Positions 19,434 to 29,719 of a stretch of DNA of 64,000 nucleotides are shown here, piece after piece. The position numbers and the translations under genes are program-made. How positions within the stretch are numbered: the stretch's first letter is position 1; each line of letters starts with the position of its first letter. The DNA is from Cladorhizidae sp. MBARI D1340-BT2 (taxonomy: Eukaryota; Porifera; Demospongiae; Poecilosclerida; Cladorhizidae), in the NCBI GenBank assembly GCA_028752905.1, contig JAQNBH010000011.1, positions 17,887,909 to 17,951,908 on the forward strand, in the 5' to 3' direction. Below the pieces are notes generated by a model. The model saw only the letters and a list, made by a program, of their open reading frames with translations, did no database searches and was not told where the DNA came from.

Positions 19434-21383
19434 GGATCATGTAAAGAGTAAGACTCCGGAAGTCGAAAAATTAGTGCGCGTCAATTATTTTTCGCTGATA
19501 TATTTTAAAACGCACTTTTCTCTACTTATCTTAAACGCGCGCGCTATGTACAAAGCAGAGCGAGATGGCTTCAACAACATCAGGTCGATTGCTCGGGGGG
19601 GAAAAAATATCTAAAAAGTAATAATAATAGGATAATAATAATTATTATGATAAACATATTTGGTGTTGTATCTTGGTGTACAGTTGCAATGTAACTATGG
19701 TTGGACGTAAGAAGTCCAGCCTGAAAGATGGATTTGCATGGGGGTGTCCTGCGTGTAAAACCGTAAAGACGAGACGATTCGGCATGGTTTGTATGTCTAT
19801 GTCGATATTTTTAGATATAATAGTAGAGATAATTATTATATTATATATATTTATTATTATTGAAGGGAGCTTCTTTTCGAAGTCAATGCTTACTCTACAA
19901 ACTTGGCTTCTTATGATATATTCAATGGTGGGCCAGAGAGTACCCAGTTACTGCCGCTGCAAGTGAAGCCGGGTGCAGTCGACCAACTGCCATTAATGTG
20001 TTCCAGTGGTTGCGGGAAGTATGCTCAACAGCCCTTTGTAGTTATCCAATAATTTTAGGTGGGCCTGGAGTCATCATCCAAATTGATTAGTCCCAATTCA
20101 GTCACCAGCCTAAGGTGTGTTGTCAATTGTCACATTCTAATTGTCAATCAACACTACATTCTTATCAGAATAACATCATTATTATAATTATTGTGGATAC
20201 AGCATCATAGGGGCCGGCCACCAACCTCTGACATATGGGTGTTTGGATTGGTGGACACCAGTCATACTCCTGCACTGGGTATGCTGGAAACAATCACAAT
20301 TCCACTCCATTCTATGTAGTTGTTCAACACAAATTTTCAGGTTACATGCAAATAGTTCCCCGGAGAGATGCTGCAACACTACTCCCCATCATACGGTCGC
20401 ATGTTGCAAATGGAACAATCATCCATTCGGATCAGTGGGCTGCGTACAGACAGGTTGCTACTCTGCCTGAAGTGGGTGCTCATCAGACTGTTAACCATTC
20501 AGTAGAGTTTTTAAATCCAGTCACAGGTGTGCACACACAAAATGTGGAATCTTACTGGAATAGAGTGAGTGATACCACAAGATATACACAGTATGTCGAT
20601 AATTTGATTTTATGCAGGTGAAGATAAAGTTGAAAAGGATGAAGGGGGTCCACCGTGATCAACTTCCTTCATACCTCGATGAGTTTATGTGGAGGGAGAG
20701 GAATGCCCGCACAACTGCTGAAGCTTTTGCCAGCATCATACAAGCAATCAAAACACAGTACCCTGTATAATTTTGTCCTCTGATGTATTGTTTTGTTTAA
20801 TTTGCAGTTGTGTTACTGAATATTGTTCTGTCCTGAGGTATATATGCAGGGCTGCCAACTCCCTTGTCTCATTAATACTAATACATGTTATTCCACTACG
20901 AATTTTATACCAGTTAAAACTCCAAACATATCCAAAGTTGCAATACTGATATTTAAGAATGTTAGAGTAATAAGATAACGGAGTTCAGAACTTGCATTCT
21001 TGCATCTTTGAAGAAAACTTAATCTCTGCTGCTATGACAGCTTCTTCTCTCTTTGGTCCATCTCTGTTTCGAATGTATGAGGTAAGAGAGCTTGCAGATT
21101 CCACACTTTTACTTGCTGAACTATGCACAGCAGTCTGTTCATGTCTTTAGTGTGACTAAATACAAAGATTATTAAAATACATCCAAAGATACTGTACAAG
21201 GTTAGTAGAAAAATACAAATATTTGTAATCTGAGTTTTTGGCAACGCCTCCTTCTGAACCGCGCGCGAGTTGTAGCGCGCGTTTAAGATAAGTAGAGAAA
21301 AGTGCGTTTTAAAATATATACGTGAGAAATAATTGACGCGCACTAATTTTTCGACTTCCGGAGTCTTACTCTTTACATGATCC
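19434..21383 (+). mobile_element. Merlin transposon nested in G0
   Basis: The 1950-bp element has inverted terminal repeats of about 112 bp (19434-19545, 21272-21383) starting GGATCATGTAAAGAGTAAGA, nearly identical over the outer 55 bp. It is flanked by the 8-bp direct repeat CACAATTC (19426-19433, 21384-21391), the usual 8-9-bp Merlin target size. It lies in the 5' leader of G0, between the primer binding site and the gag start. It encodes an ISXO2-like transposase pseudogene. Confidence 0.93.
19697..20770 (+). pseudogene. Merlin (ISXO2-like) transposase, broken
   Basis: Start MVGRKKSSLKDGF at 19697, then a zinc-ribbon half (GCPACKTVKTRRF), FFSKSMLTLQTWLLMIYSM, AREYPVTAAASEAGCSRPTA, and LGGPGVIIQID with the first Asp near 20090. 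The next codon, Glu in the family, is TAG. After an intron (GTGTGT...ACAG, about 20114-20203) come HHRGRPPT, VFGLVDTSHTPALGMLET, a frameshift, IIHSDQWAAYRQV (second Asp), VNHSVEFLNPVTGVHTQN and VESYWNRV (Glu), and a last part ending at 20770. At least one stop and one or more frameshifts make it non-functional. Confidence 0.87.
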
Positions 21384-21428
21384 CACAATTCTACCGCTAT
21401 ATAGCGCTAGCTACCTAAAGTCTTTTTT

Positions 21429-21441
21429 ACTTCTGACACCA
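21429..21441 (-). promoter_or_regulatory. G0 primer binding site (tRNA-Leu-like)
   Basis: On the minus strand the 13 bases TGGTGTCAGAAGT directly follow the 5' LTR. They fit the 3' end of animal tRNA-Leu (...CTGACACCA). The other copies carry TGGTGTCAGAGG (31263, 41868) or the same with an extra base (G3). Confidence 0.65.
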
Positions 21442-21544
21442 TTAGCACGAGAACGATTCTTAACAAAGCACACTTCCGGTATCCCGTTATTACAACTTAC
21501 TTCCGGTATCCCGGTATTACAACATAATTATAATAATTATGACA
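21442..21544 (-). repeat. G0 5' LTR, edge-deleted
   Basis: Homologous to 16539-16646 but lacking about ten bases at the edge next to the primer binding site (the GTTAGATACT part). The outer end is intact (ATGACA, then CACCA). Confidence 0.85.
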
Positions 21545-21965
21545 CACCATATTACGATGCCAGAAAACCCCTCCCCCCCCCCCCCCACCCCGAAATTCAT
21601 TACATTGTGACCACGTACTCTTACGTTTTAGCGACTAATGAAACCACTGACTCCTTGTATAAAGTAGGGATTCCTCTAGCCACCTGTGATAATTTAAACT
21701 CGCTAGTACTTCGCAATCTGGAGATATTTATGTGGCAAAATCATGCATTCAGATTTTGAGGTTCCCCCACTTTAGCTTGGTAGTTGTGCTGCTGTGTGGT
21801 AGTTGCTGTACTGTGTTAATTGCTGTACTGTGTGGTAGTTGCTGTGTGGTAGTTGCTGTACTGTGGTAGTTGCTGTAATGTGTGGTAGTTGCTGTATTGT
21901 ATGGTAGTTGCTATGTGTTAGTTGCTGTACTGTGTAGTAGCTGCTGTACAGTGTGGATATAGTCT

Positions 21966-22192
21966 TTAAGGTTGATTGTTTTGTTTGATGTAATGCAGAA
22001 TTTGAACCCTTTGTTTATTTAGTGCGTTGGTTTCTGTCTGTGTGAGTGTTTTGGATGAGAGGTTAATTATGAAGGATTGTGAAGGATTGTATTGTTTTTG
22101 TGGTGGTGCTGTTGTGTATGATTGGTTTGCTGTGGTGGGCAATATTTTTGGGCCCTCCAGTATATCTGTGAAAAACCGACCAGTGTCGTATG
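21966..22192 (-). pseudogene. RT-type ORF fragment A (U1)
   Basis: The minus strand encodes YDTGRFFTD and SFIINLSSKTLTQTETNALN, then in another frame GLNFAL. The NLSS..LT..E...L.KGLxF motif lies just upstream of the reverse-transcriptase domain in Penelope-like and related retroelements. The RT domain itself is absent; the sequence runs into short repeats. It is the continuation of fragment B across hAT-1. Confidence 0.5.
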
Positions 22193-22199
22193 TGTGTTG

Positions 22200-24298
22200 C
22201 AGGGTTTCTTTCAGGAGGGGGGGGGGAGCATTTGCCCACCCTAGGCTCACTCTCGCCCCCCCCCCCCCCCCCTTGGAACTGGCAGATTTGTAAATGAAAA
22301 TTCAAGCCTTATAAAAATGTATGGTTAGTGTTATTGATTGAACGGATCACTCAATCCTATATATGAATGCTTATAATGAATAAATGATCGATACACATCA
22401 TACACCTATACAATTACCCTTCTACTTTTTCTGTACCATATATCTACAATATTTTCTAAGTCACTGTCAGATAGCTTCTCGGGCGACTCTATAGCTATCT
22501 TCATCAAGTGGGACAGACTTTTCTCACCAAGACGGCTTCTAAGGCGAGTCTTTATCAATCTTCATCTGGGAGAAACTTCGCTTAACCGAAGCAGTTCCAA
22601 TCGGAATTGTAAGGCATATGCTTGCCAAAGTGTTCAAGTTTGGAAACATGCTGATGAGTGTTTCATTGGTTACAAGCTCATGTAATGAGATGCCATGTCT
22701 TCCTGTGGTTTTTTGGCTAGATAGTGTTTTAACGTCTTCCATTCAGCCTTGACTTCACTAGACACCAGTCCCATCTTCTCATATTGTTCACCTTCAAGAG
22801 ACACAGTAGTCTTTCTCCCTCCATACCGATCTAGCAGCGCCATTACAGAACCTTCGCCATATGTTGATACTCGGAAGTGTCCACACTAGGAGTTTTCTTA
22901 GGATCAAATATGCTGAATGCTGACACTATGTCTTGACAGAAACGACTTGAGATGTTGCCCTTTAGAGACGATTTCCAACACTATTTTGGAAAGTTTGAAT
23001 GTCAGAGGTGGTGATGTTAACACCCATAGCTTCCTCCAGACTCTCCTTCATGTCCTGTAGCTCAAGCGCGGCAGGACTCAAAGCCTCATCAGTGAGTACA
23101 GAGTTGCTTCCACAAGGGAAGATATGACTGTCAAATCAAGCTTTTCAGATTGAAGGGTCTTGCTGAGTTTTGCTACTTGAGGCAAGACATAGTCGAATAG
23201 ATACACAGCAGATACGGTTGACTTGGAATTTAGAGCTTTGCTAATTCGCAATGCTTCTGGCTGGTGTGTTTCTTCGTATATGTTGTTGAGAGTTATCACA
23301 GTGGCAATGTAGTTCTCCTTCACTGCTTTAACACATCGCTCATGAGCTAGCCAGCATGTATCTGAAGGCTTGATCACTTTCAGCTCCAGCATGTTAAGCA
23401 CTCGCTGTACCGCTTTTAGACATTCTGCTCGTTTTGGTAAAACTTCCAGAGAGTAGTGAGTGTGATATACACATGTTTGATTCCAGGGGTACTATTGGCT
23501 GCTTGAACACAAGCACGTTGTAGTAAATGACAGTGGCAGATAGAGTGAGGTTCAAAAGGGTTTGTACTCCCTTGTGTTTCCATGAAAAAGTGGCTGCTCC
23601 ATCAAAGCCCATGCCAATTAGCTTGCTAATCTGTACTCCTTTCACATTCAAACAATCAACCGAGTCGCGTAAATCGTCTGGGCATCTGCCTTCTTTAGTG
23701 GGATGATCTCGATGAAATGCTCAACAGGCAGGCCATTCTCAACCCAACGACATACAACTGACAGCTCTTCTATTGTTGTAATGTCAGTACACTCATCTGC
23801 AAGCAAACTGAAGTAGCGAGCATTTTGTAGCCTTGCAAGGAGTGATTCATCAACCCATGTGCCAAGTGCCTCAACAAAGTCAACTACAGCATCTTTTGAG
23901 GTGTAATGAGCATTTTTCCCAGCTTTGTCGACGAATTGTTTCAAGTCTTCACCTCCAAAAGTCACAACAAGATCAACGAGGTCCCCAAAGTTAGGTGTGA
24001 GCAATGTGTTTACGAGCAAGGATGTGTGTACACCGCAGAAGAGATTTGACCAACCTATTCTTCAGCCTCTCACTTTCTTTCAGTCGGTGCATTTGCTGAA
24101 GAACAGAACCTTCACGCAATGCAGAAGTAGCAGCTGTCTCCGTTTGGCAAGCCAGAATAATATGTCCTTCACTTTCAGCATGTTCCTTCATCTTTGCTGT
24201 GGCTTTTTTCCAGTTGCTAAAAGGCTTAGTGATCTATGTCCCACAAAATTACATATTGCCGTTTTGCCACCCCTTGGCCTAAATCCTGAAAGAAACCA
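22200..24298 (-). mobile_element. hAT-1 transposon in U1
   Basis: The 2.1-kb element has inverted ends GGTTTCTTTCAGG (left CAGGGTTTCTTTCAGG; right, in inverse, TGGTTTCTTTCAGG) and direct flanks TGTGTTG (22193-22199, 24299-24305), consistent with the 8-bp hAT target with one changed base. It interrupts an RT-type ORF (fragments A and B). A G-rich block follows the left end. Confidence 0.65.
22406..24240 (-). pseudogene. hAT-1 transposase (ZNF862-like), U1 copy
   Basis: Minus-strand landmarks in order: a zinc-finger tail (NWKKATAKMKEHAESEGH), ARLQNARYFSLLADECTDIT (first Asp), IGMGFDGAATFSWKHKGVQT (second Asp), LELKVIKPSDTCWLAHERCV, and the C-terminal dimerisation block IPIGTASVKRSFSQMKIDK followed by GEKSLSHLMKIAIESPEKLS. 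hAT transposases cut and paste with 8-bp duplications. Frame breaks are numerous; an extra base just after MKIDK is shared with all other units, while a deletion near 23660 is private. This copy has VKRSF where the others have VERSF. Confidence 0.82.
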
Positions 24299-24305
24299 TG
24301 TGTTG

Positions 24306-26225
24306 TGTCTGTGTTGGGTTGTGAGAGTGTTGGATTTATACTGTGGGGGCGGTAGATTTTGGAGCAGTTATGGCATGCTTTGTTCTGGTGTGTTAGGCAG
24401 GGGTTATGGTCTACTAGGTGGGAATTATGTCTAGGGGCCAGGTCATGATGTGTTTGGCGGGCAATGAACATGGTTTCGGTAGGTTGGGTGGTGATCGTGT
24501 CTGGATGTTAGGCTGTGCAGAAATTATGGTAGGTTGGGTTGGTCTGGGGTCTTGGTTCAAGTGCAGGGTATTGTATGCTGGGCGGAGATTGTACTTGGGG
24601 GTTGGGTTTGGTAGGAGGGGTATTTTGTAACCTGTAGGATGGGTTGTTCTTGTGGTGTGTGGAGGTGGTACAGTGTTTGGTTTTCTGGCAATATGTTTTG
24701 TGTCTGGCACGTGGGTTTTTGTATGTGTGGTTGTGCTGGGTCTTAGAGTGTGTTGTGGATTTATTGGTGTGTTTTGTTTTTCTAGTTTTCTTCCTTTTGA
24801 TGAGGCGCGTGACCTGTTTCTGGTGGTTTGCATATGGTTGATGGGTGTGGTTTGAAAAGGTTGATGGGTGCATTGACCTGGTTTAGTTGTTTGTAGTTTT
24901 TCATGCTGTTTGGTAATGTTAGCCTGTGTTAGTTTAGTTTCGTGATTGTATTGAGTTGGTTCCTAATGTGGGGTTCTGCTTTATCTTGCATTTCTTGAAT
25001 GGTGTGTGAGTTTGTCCTTTTCGTGTTGCATGTTGTGGTGTAGTGTTCTATGATTTAATGTTGCTATTGCTGAGCCTGTTAAGGCCATCACATATATAAT
25101 ACAGCACAGTGTGAAACTATTTAGTAACTAACCTAATAACAATCTATATTTTAAAAAGACGTCAACAGTACTTAATTAATACAATTATCCACAATATTAA
25201 GGTTCTATTAGTGTGTCCATTAATTCATGCTCTGTTTTGTTTATTAGGTCCATGAATCTACTTTCTACGTTGGTCAGGTTTTTCTGCATTGCTGAGCACA
25301 TTTTTTTGATGCAGAGGCCTTTGGGGATGAGTCCAGTTCTCATGCATTCTTCCAGGAAGTCAAGATGACTGTGCAGTGTTATTTTAGCATGGATATCCTG
25401 TTGTATCGTTTCCTTAGGTGTAGTAGGTGCGTGCTAGGTGATTCTTCTACATTATTGTCTGTATTGTCAATGTTATTTGGTATGTCTGTACTGTCTGTGT
25501 TTGGGTTTCCACCATGGCACCTGTGGGGGAGGGGGACAGCCTGATGGCTGACCAAAGATCAAGTCATTGATAGGGTTGAGCTGGGGGCTCTGGCCCAGAG
25601 CCAGAGGATTACCACTCCTCCCAGCATGCCCATGGATTTGGTCCTGCTTGGGCTGGGGGCTAGGATCTGTAACCAGAGGGATATTCCTCTGGCAGGACCA
25701 TGGTCTGCGATTTGGTCAGGGGACCTATCTTCCAGCATGGGCATGTGTATGGATGCGAGCTGTAAGTCGGTCTGTTGGAGGAAGCTGTTTGTAGCATTAA
25801 GGTAATGTCTTAAGGTTGAGTACCCTTCCGGGAGGGAAAAGCTATCTGTGCTGTAAGGCCATGCAGAAGAATATCTTGTTCTTTCTTCCAGCAAGCGATA
25901 GTGATGGTGTTGTGGATGTGGAGGGATCGGAGGGGCCGCTTGTGGGGGAAAGGCCTTCCTTGTCACCAGTCCTGGGTTGGAGCCCCAGTCCTCTATCCTG
26001 CAGCTCCTCAGGGAGAGGCTGTTTAGTGCTAGGTAGCGACAGTACATCGCAGGTCGTAGAGGACTTATCAGTAGTTACCCTCAAATAATTCTGGTTGAAT
26101 TTTGACAAGATACATGTAGATAAATTCTTATTCAACAAAGCTTTTGATACTTGTGGGGTATCTTCGTCAGTACTTAAGAATGAGAGGATCTGTGCATATG
26201 AAGGTTGGCGAGAATGTGTTTGCAC
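24306..26225 (-). pseudogene. RT-type ORF fragment B (U1)
   Basis: From 26225 the minus strand reads a Ser/Thr/Pro-rich start (MQTHSRQPSYAQILSFLSTD), then a coiled-coil-like region (MRTGLIPKGLCIKKMC; ESRFMDLINKTEHELMDTLI near 25250), then a very Thr/Pro/His-rich low-complexity tail (24420-24870). The GLIPKGL...K......LI pattern is known from the N-terminal region of Penelope-like/DIRS-type ORFs, so I assign it to a retroelement ORF with moderate confidence. Frameshifts occur in every unit. Confidence 0.45.
25050..25201 (+). mobile_element. 152-bp insertion unique to U1
   Basis: Absent from U2-U4 and flanked by GTTCTA on both sides (25044-25049, 25202-25207), so it is a recent insertion with a 6-bp duplication. 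Its core (GCTGAGCCTGTTAAGGCC...TAGTAACTAACCTA) matches 1803-1880 in an intron of the BEN gene. It has no coding capacity. Confidence 0.75.
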
Positions 26226-27479
26226 TTATGCTATAGGTTCGTGGTGGATGGTGTGAGTGACAATTCAGTCAGTGGGTGTTGATATAGTGAGTGGGTGGTG
26301 TGAGTGATGATTAGTGAGTGGGTGGTACAGGTTTTGGTTGGGCTAGGGGGAAACTGAGAAACTGAGAAAAACCCTTTTTTAGGGCAAAAACACAGAGCTC
26401 AGAAACTAGCCCTCCCTTCATTTTGGGGTATCTGTCATGATAAGCGCTCTGTTTTGTGGGTCTGTCATATGACATGTGTTCCGTGCTTTGTGGAGGTTCT
26501 TGGTGTCCCTAGAGCTTGGTTTCTTGGTGCTTTGTGATGCTTTGTGATGCTTTGTGGAGGTTCTTGATGTCCCTCGAGTTTGGCTTGTTGTTTGTGGAGG
26601 ATCTTGGTGTCTGTCAAGGATCTCCACAGACTCACCCTGACTGAGAGAGAACCACATGGGTTGTCAGATCTACAGGCCAGCGGAAGTATCTCGAACATTG
26701 ATGAACCACACAGGTTGCCAAATGGCTCAGACAAGTCAACTGAGGAGAAGGATGCTGATTGGTCAGAGACTCATGTCGGGGAAGGCCACTCCAGAATACC
26801 AAACATGGTCATTTTAGGGGAGACTGCGGACACGTCTGACGAGGGATGACGTGACGAGAGAGACGAGTGGAAAAAGAAGAACTTTGATAGATTTATGTGT
26901 GATTAGGACTTTTGAGAACTGAGAGTAGTTGCATTGTTGTTCAATTAAAAGGCGGCGCACCTCGTTTGTGCCTTGTTTGTAAATAAAGCTATTTAAGGCC
27001 AGTATGGCCCATTTCCCCCCAATATTTGACCTTTTTTTGGTGTGCTTATATAATTTCTAAACATCTGTACAAATTGTCTTTCAAATTTGAAAACATTTGG
27101 AAACATAAGTCTCAAGTTATGGTGGATTTTATCCAGGCCTACACTTCATTCAACTGAAAAATTGAATGAACATGGAGAGTGCCAGATACCCTCCAGCAAA
27201 CAAGGATTCATTATTCATGATGAGGGCTAGAACATCTAGCAGAAACATGGAGAGTGCCAGATACCCCCCAGCAAACACGGTGTGGAGTGTGACTATTTTG
27301 TCATGTGTGCAGTGCTATTTCTATGTCATGTGACACTTTACCACGAGTCAAACCCTTGCATGTTGTCAGTCACGCCATGCAACACTCAATGAAGGTCTTG
27401 TGTGTGTATATATAACATGTGTATATATTATATGTCTAGCCTCTGTAGGGGATGAACTTCAAATATATATAATGGAGAT
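26226..27479. repeat. Non-coding part of U1 with minisatellites
   Basis: Contains GTGAGTGGGTGGT-type repeats (26250-26330), about three copies of a 40-46-bp motif around CTTTGTGGAGGTTCTTGGTG (26480-26620), the TTAA at 26988-26991 that in U4 is followed by a piggyBac-like end, and a duplicated GGAGAGTGCCAGATACC block (27175 and 27249). No gene is supported. Confidence 0.7.
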
Positions 27480-27720
27480 ATGTATCACCTTTCTCTCTCT
27501 TTCTACTCTCTCTTTGCACCCCCCCCCCCCCCCCCCCCCCCCATACACACACACTCTCTCTCTTTCACACTGTGCACACTCACTCACTCTGCTTCTTCTC
27601 TCTCTGTGCACACACTCACTCTGCTTCTTCTCTCTATGTGCACACACACTCACTCTGCTTCTTCTCTCTATGTGCACACACACTCACTCTGCTTCTTCTC
27701 TCTCTGTGCAGGGGGCATTT
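27480..27720 (+). repeat. CT/CA-rich microsatellite-minisatellite (U1)
   Basis: CTCTCTTTCT, a poly-C run of about 23, CACACACTCTCT, then 4-5 copies of a ~34-bp unit TGCTTCTTCTCTCTCTGTGC plus ACACACACTCACTC. Copy number and poly-C length vary between units (6 C in U2, about 25 in U3). It gives long but meaningless frames on both strands. Confidence 0.9.
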
Positions 27721-28019
27721 TTTATTTTAATTAAATTTTTACTTGTGGTTACAACTTTAGAGCTCCGTAGATTCTGCAAACTTTATGGTGTTGACTTGAT
27801 ATATAGCTCAAAAGATAGGTCTCTCTGTGAGCTCTCTTTTGATACTAAAATATGTTTCATAGGTATAACTATAGGAAAGTTATTAGACCTTAAAGTGGAG
27901 GGATCTCAAAAACCTGCATCCCAAAAACCTCATCCAAAATAACTCCAGATTGATAAGTGCTAAAGATTTGAAATTGGTACCAGTGGCTAGATCGCCTCTA
28001 TTCAATGACCTTTTTCATT

Positions 28020-28135
28020 AGGCGTGAAAATGTAAGTATGTGGTCAAGCGCGCGGATGGAAAATAATTATTGATTACGTTGAAAATCAACGCCCTCAATT
28101 TTCCACCCGCACGCTTGACCACGTACTAAAATTAG
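28020..28135. repeat. Foldback in U1
   Basis: GTATGTGGTCAAGCGCGCGG plus ATGGAAAAT on the left pairs with its inverse on the right (ATTTTCCACCCGCACGC then TTGACCACGTAC). The centre (GATTACGTTGAAAATCAACG) is itself near-palindromic. Present in U1, U2 and U3. Confidence 0.8.
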
Positions 28136-28182
28136 AAAGGTTAGAAAGGTATGTACAGTTTCTTGCTCCACTTTCCATGTAT

Positions 28183-28960
28183 TCAGCATCGACTTAACAA
28201 ACCAACTATTTCCAAAAAGTTTCCCCTTTGTAATGAATCTTTTTTCTCATTGTGACCTCTAAATGGCATTCCACACTTTGCTAATGTTTTTGCTATATCT
28301 ACCAATCGTGATAGGTAGCGTCTATTTATCTCAATTTCTTGTTGCCTTCTTGTAATTTCTTCCTCTCGGCCTTTGTCTAACATGACATCTACGTGCCTGT
28401 TGATCTGAAGGAAATGTTCACGAGCACTTTCTGTGCACTTATGCTGAGTACTTTTATAATGCTTTTTTATTTTTTCCAGTGCCTTCTTCCAGTTACAAAC
28501 TCCTATAGACATCCAATTTGGCTCATTTTTCTCTCTGAAATCATTTTCAAATAAACGACATGCAAAACAGTACATTTTGGCACTTTTTGCAGAATACTCC
28601 AACCAACCACTTGCTTCTTTGACATCATACCAGGCTGGGTTGAATGATAAATTACCATTGCTGAACTTTTTCCTTTGGAAAATTATACTTGCGTGGTTGG
28701 GTGGGGCCTTTGACTACCATATCTCTTTTGAAAATTACGTTTTCCAGGTGTTGGGACAGGGAGATCATCAGGTAATGAACTGTTTGTTACTAAATCAGTA
28801 CAAGTAGCCTCATTGGTTCTCACCTCCAGTACGCTTGGGCCAGCAGACTGAGAGTCTAGATCCAAAGCGGGCTCTGTGGTAGAAGCGCTCCTTTTCTTTT
28901 GGGGTGCTAGTGCTGACGCTGAAATATTTTCGGATATCCATATTTCACATTGAACTAGCT
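28183..28960 (-). pseudogene. hAT-2 N-terminal region (TTF zinc finger), U1
   Basis: Minus strand: a Ser/Thr-rich leader (DLDSQSAGPSVLEVRTNEAT), then in another frame LEYSAKSAKMYCFACRLFEN, GVCNWKKALEKIKKHYKSTQ and INRRYLSRLVDIAKTLAKCG with FRGHNE. This matches the TTF-type zinc finger and start of the DUF4371-type hAT (ZMYM1-like) transposases. It stops after about 270 residues; catalytic and dimerisation parts are absent. A 1-bp frame break between the leader and zinc finger (AAAAAG run near 28675) is shared by all units. Confidence 0.75.
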
Positions 28961-29212
28961 CTCTACTACACTAGCGCTTCACTAGGTCTCTACGAGTCTA
29001 CGACACAAGCACATTCACTAGGCTGTGAGTCCAGGGGTGGCTCCGCCAATTTTGAAGTGGTCAGGCCCAGATGTGGGTGGGTGTGGTCAAAACATGACAG
29101 ATTTTTCATTTTCACGTTTTCAATTAAATTGCAGTTAATAATAGAGATTCATTAAATAAAGGTACCAAATACACATTCACATTATATATATATATACACA
29201 AATATACTATAA

Positions 29213-29719
29213 TGCAGGTGAAGATAAAGTTTAAAATGATGAAGGGGGTTCATCGTCAACTTCCTCCATAACTTGAGGAATTTATGTGGAGGGAGAGGAA
29301 TGCCCGCACAACTGCTGAGGCTTTTGGCAGCATCCTACATGCAATCAAAACACAGTACCCAGTATAAGTTTGCCCTCTGATGTTTTGTTTTGTTGTTTTT
29401 TGGTCTCAAAGTCGATGCTGCATTTGTTGTTTTATGAAGTTGTGCTAATATGAAGTTGTGTTAATTTTTTGTTGTGTATTGTTGTGTATTGCTGCTAATA
29501 AATATTGTTCTGTCCAGGGGTATTTGTTACTTACTTCGAGTATCCTTTCTTGATGCCTTCTGAACGCTCCATCAAAATCAAAGGACCTACATGGTGCACG
29601 CATTTAAGATAAGCAGGGGAAAGTGTGTTTTAAAATATATACCGCAAAAACAATTGACGCGCATGGATTTGACGCGCATGGATTTTTCAACTTCCAGAGT
29701 CTTACTCTTTACATGATCC
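29213..29719 (+). pseudogene. Truncated Merlin 3' end
   Basis: Matches the last exon of the G0 Merlin (GEDKV-like start, then FMWRERNARTTAEAFGSIL, QAIKTQYPV-like end) and the right terminal repeat ending CTCTTTACATGATCC at 29719. The 5' two thirds are missing. It is more diverged than the two ends of the G0 Merlin are from each other, so it is an older relic. Confidence 0.8.

Larger units (their letters stand above)
16539..21544 (-). mobile_element. Ty3/gypsy element G0, reverse orientation
   Basis: LTRs at 16539-16646 and 21442-21544 bracket pol, a rearranged gag and a nested Merlin. The left target duplication is CACCC (16534-16538) and the right is CACCA (21545-21549), one mismatch. A polypurine tract abuts the 16539-16646 LTR. 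Domain order on the minus strand is gag, (deletion), RT C-terminus, RNase H, integrase, the usual Ty3 order. The gag zinc knuckle, protease and RT palm are missing, so it is defective. Flanks are the same as those of G1 and G3, but the element is inverted. Confidence 0.88.

Noticed and set aside
24644..24855. Cys/Phe/Val-rich apparent membrane protein (plus strand), also in U2-U4
   Set aside because: It is the antisense of the Thr/Pro/His-rich tail of the minus-strand ORF; hydrophobicity follows from the complement.
27400..27942. Long open frame across the CT/CA repeats
   Set aside because: Generated by poly-C and dinucleotide repeats; length differs among units with repeat number and no conserved product exists.
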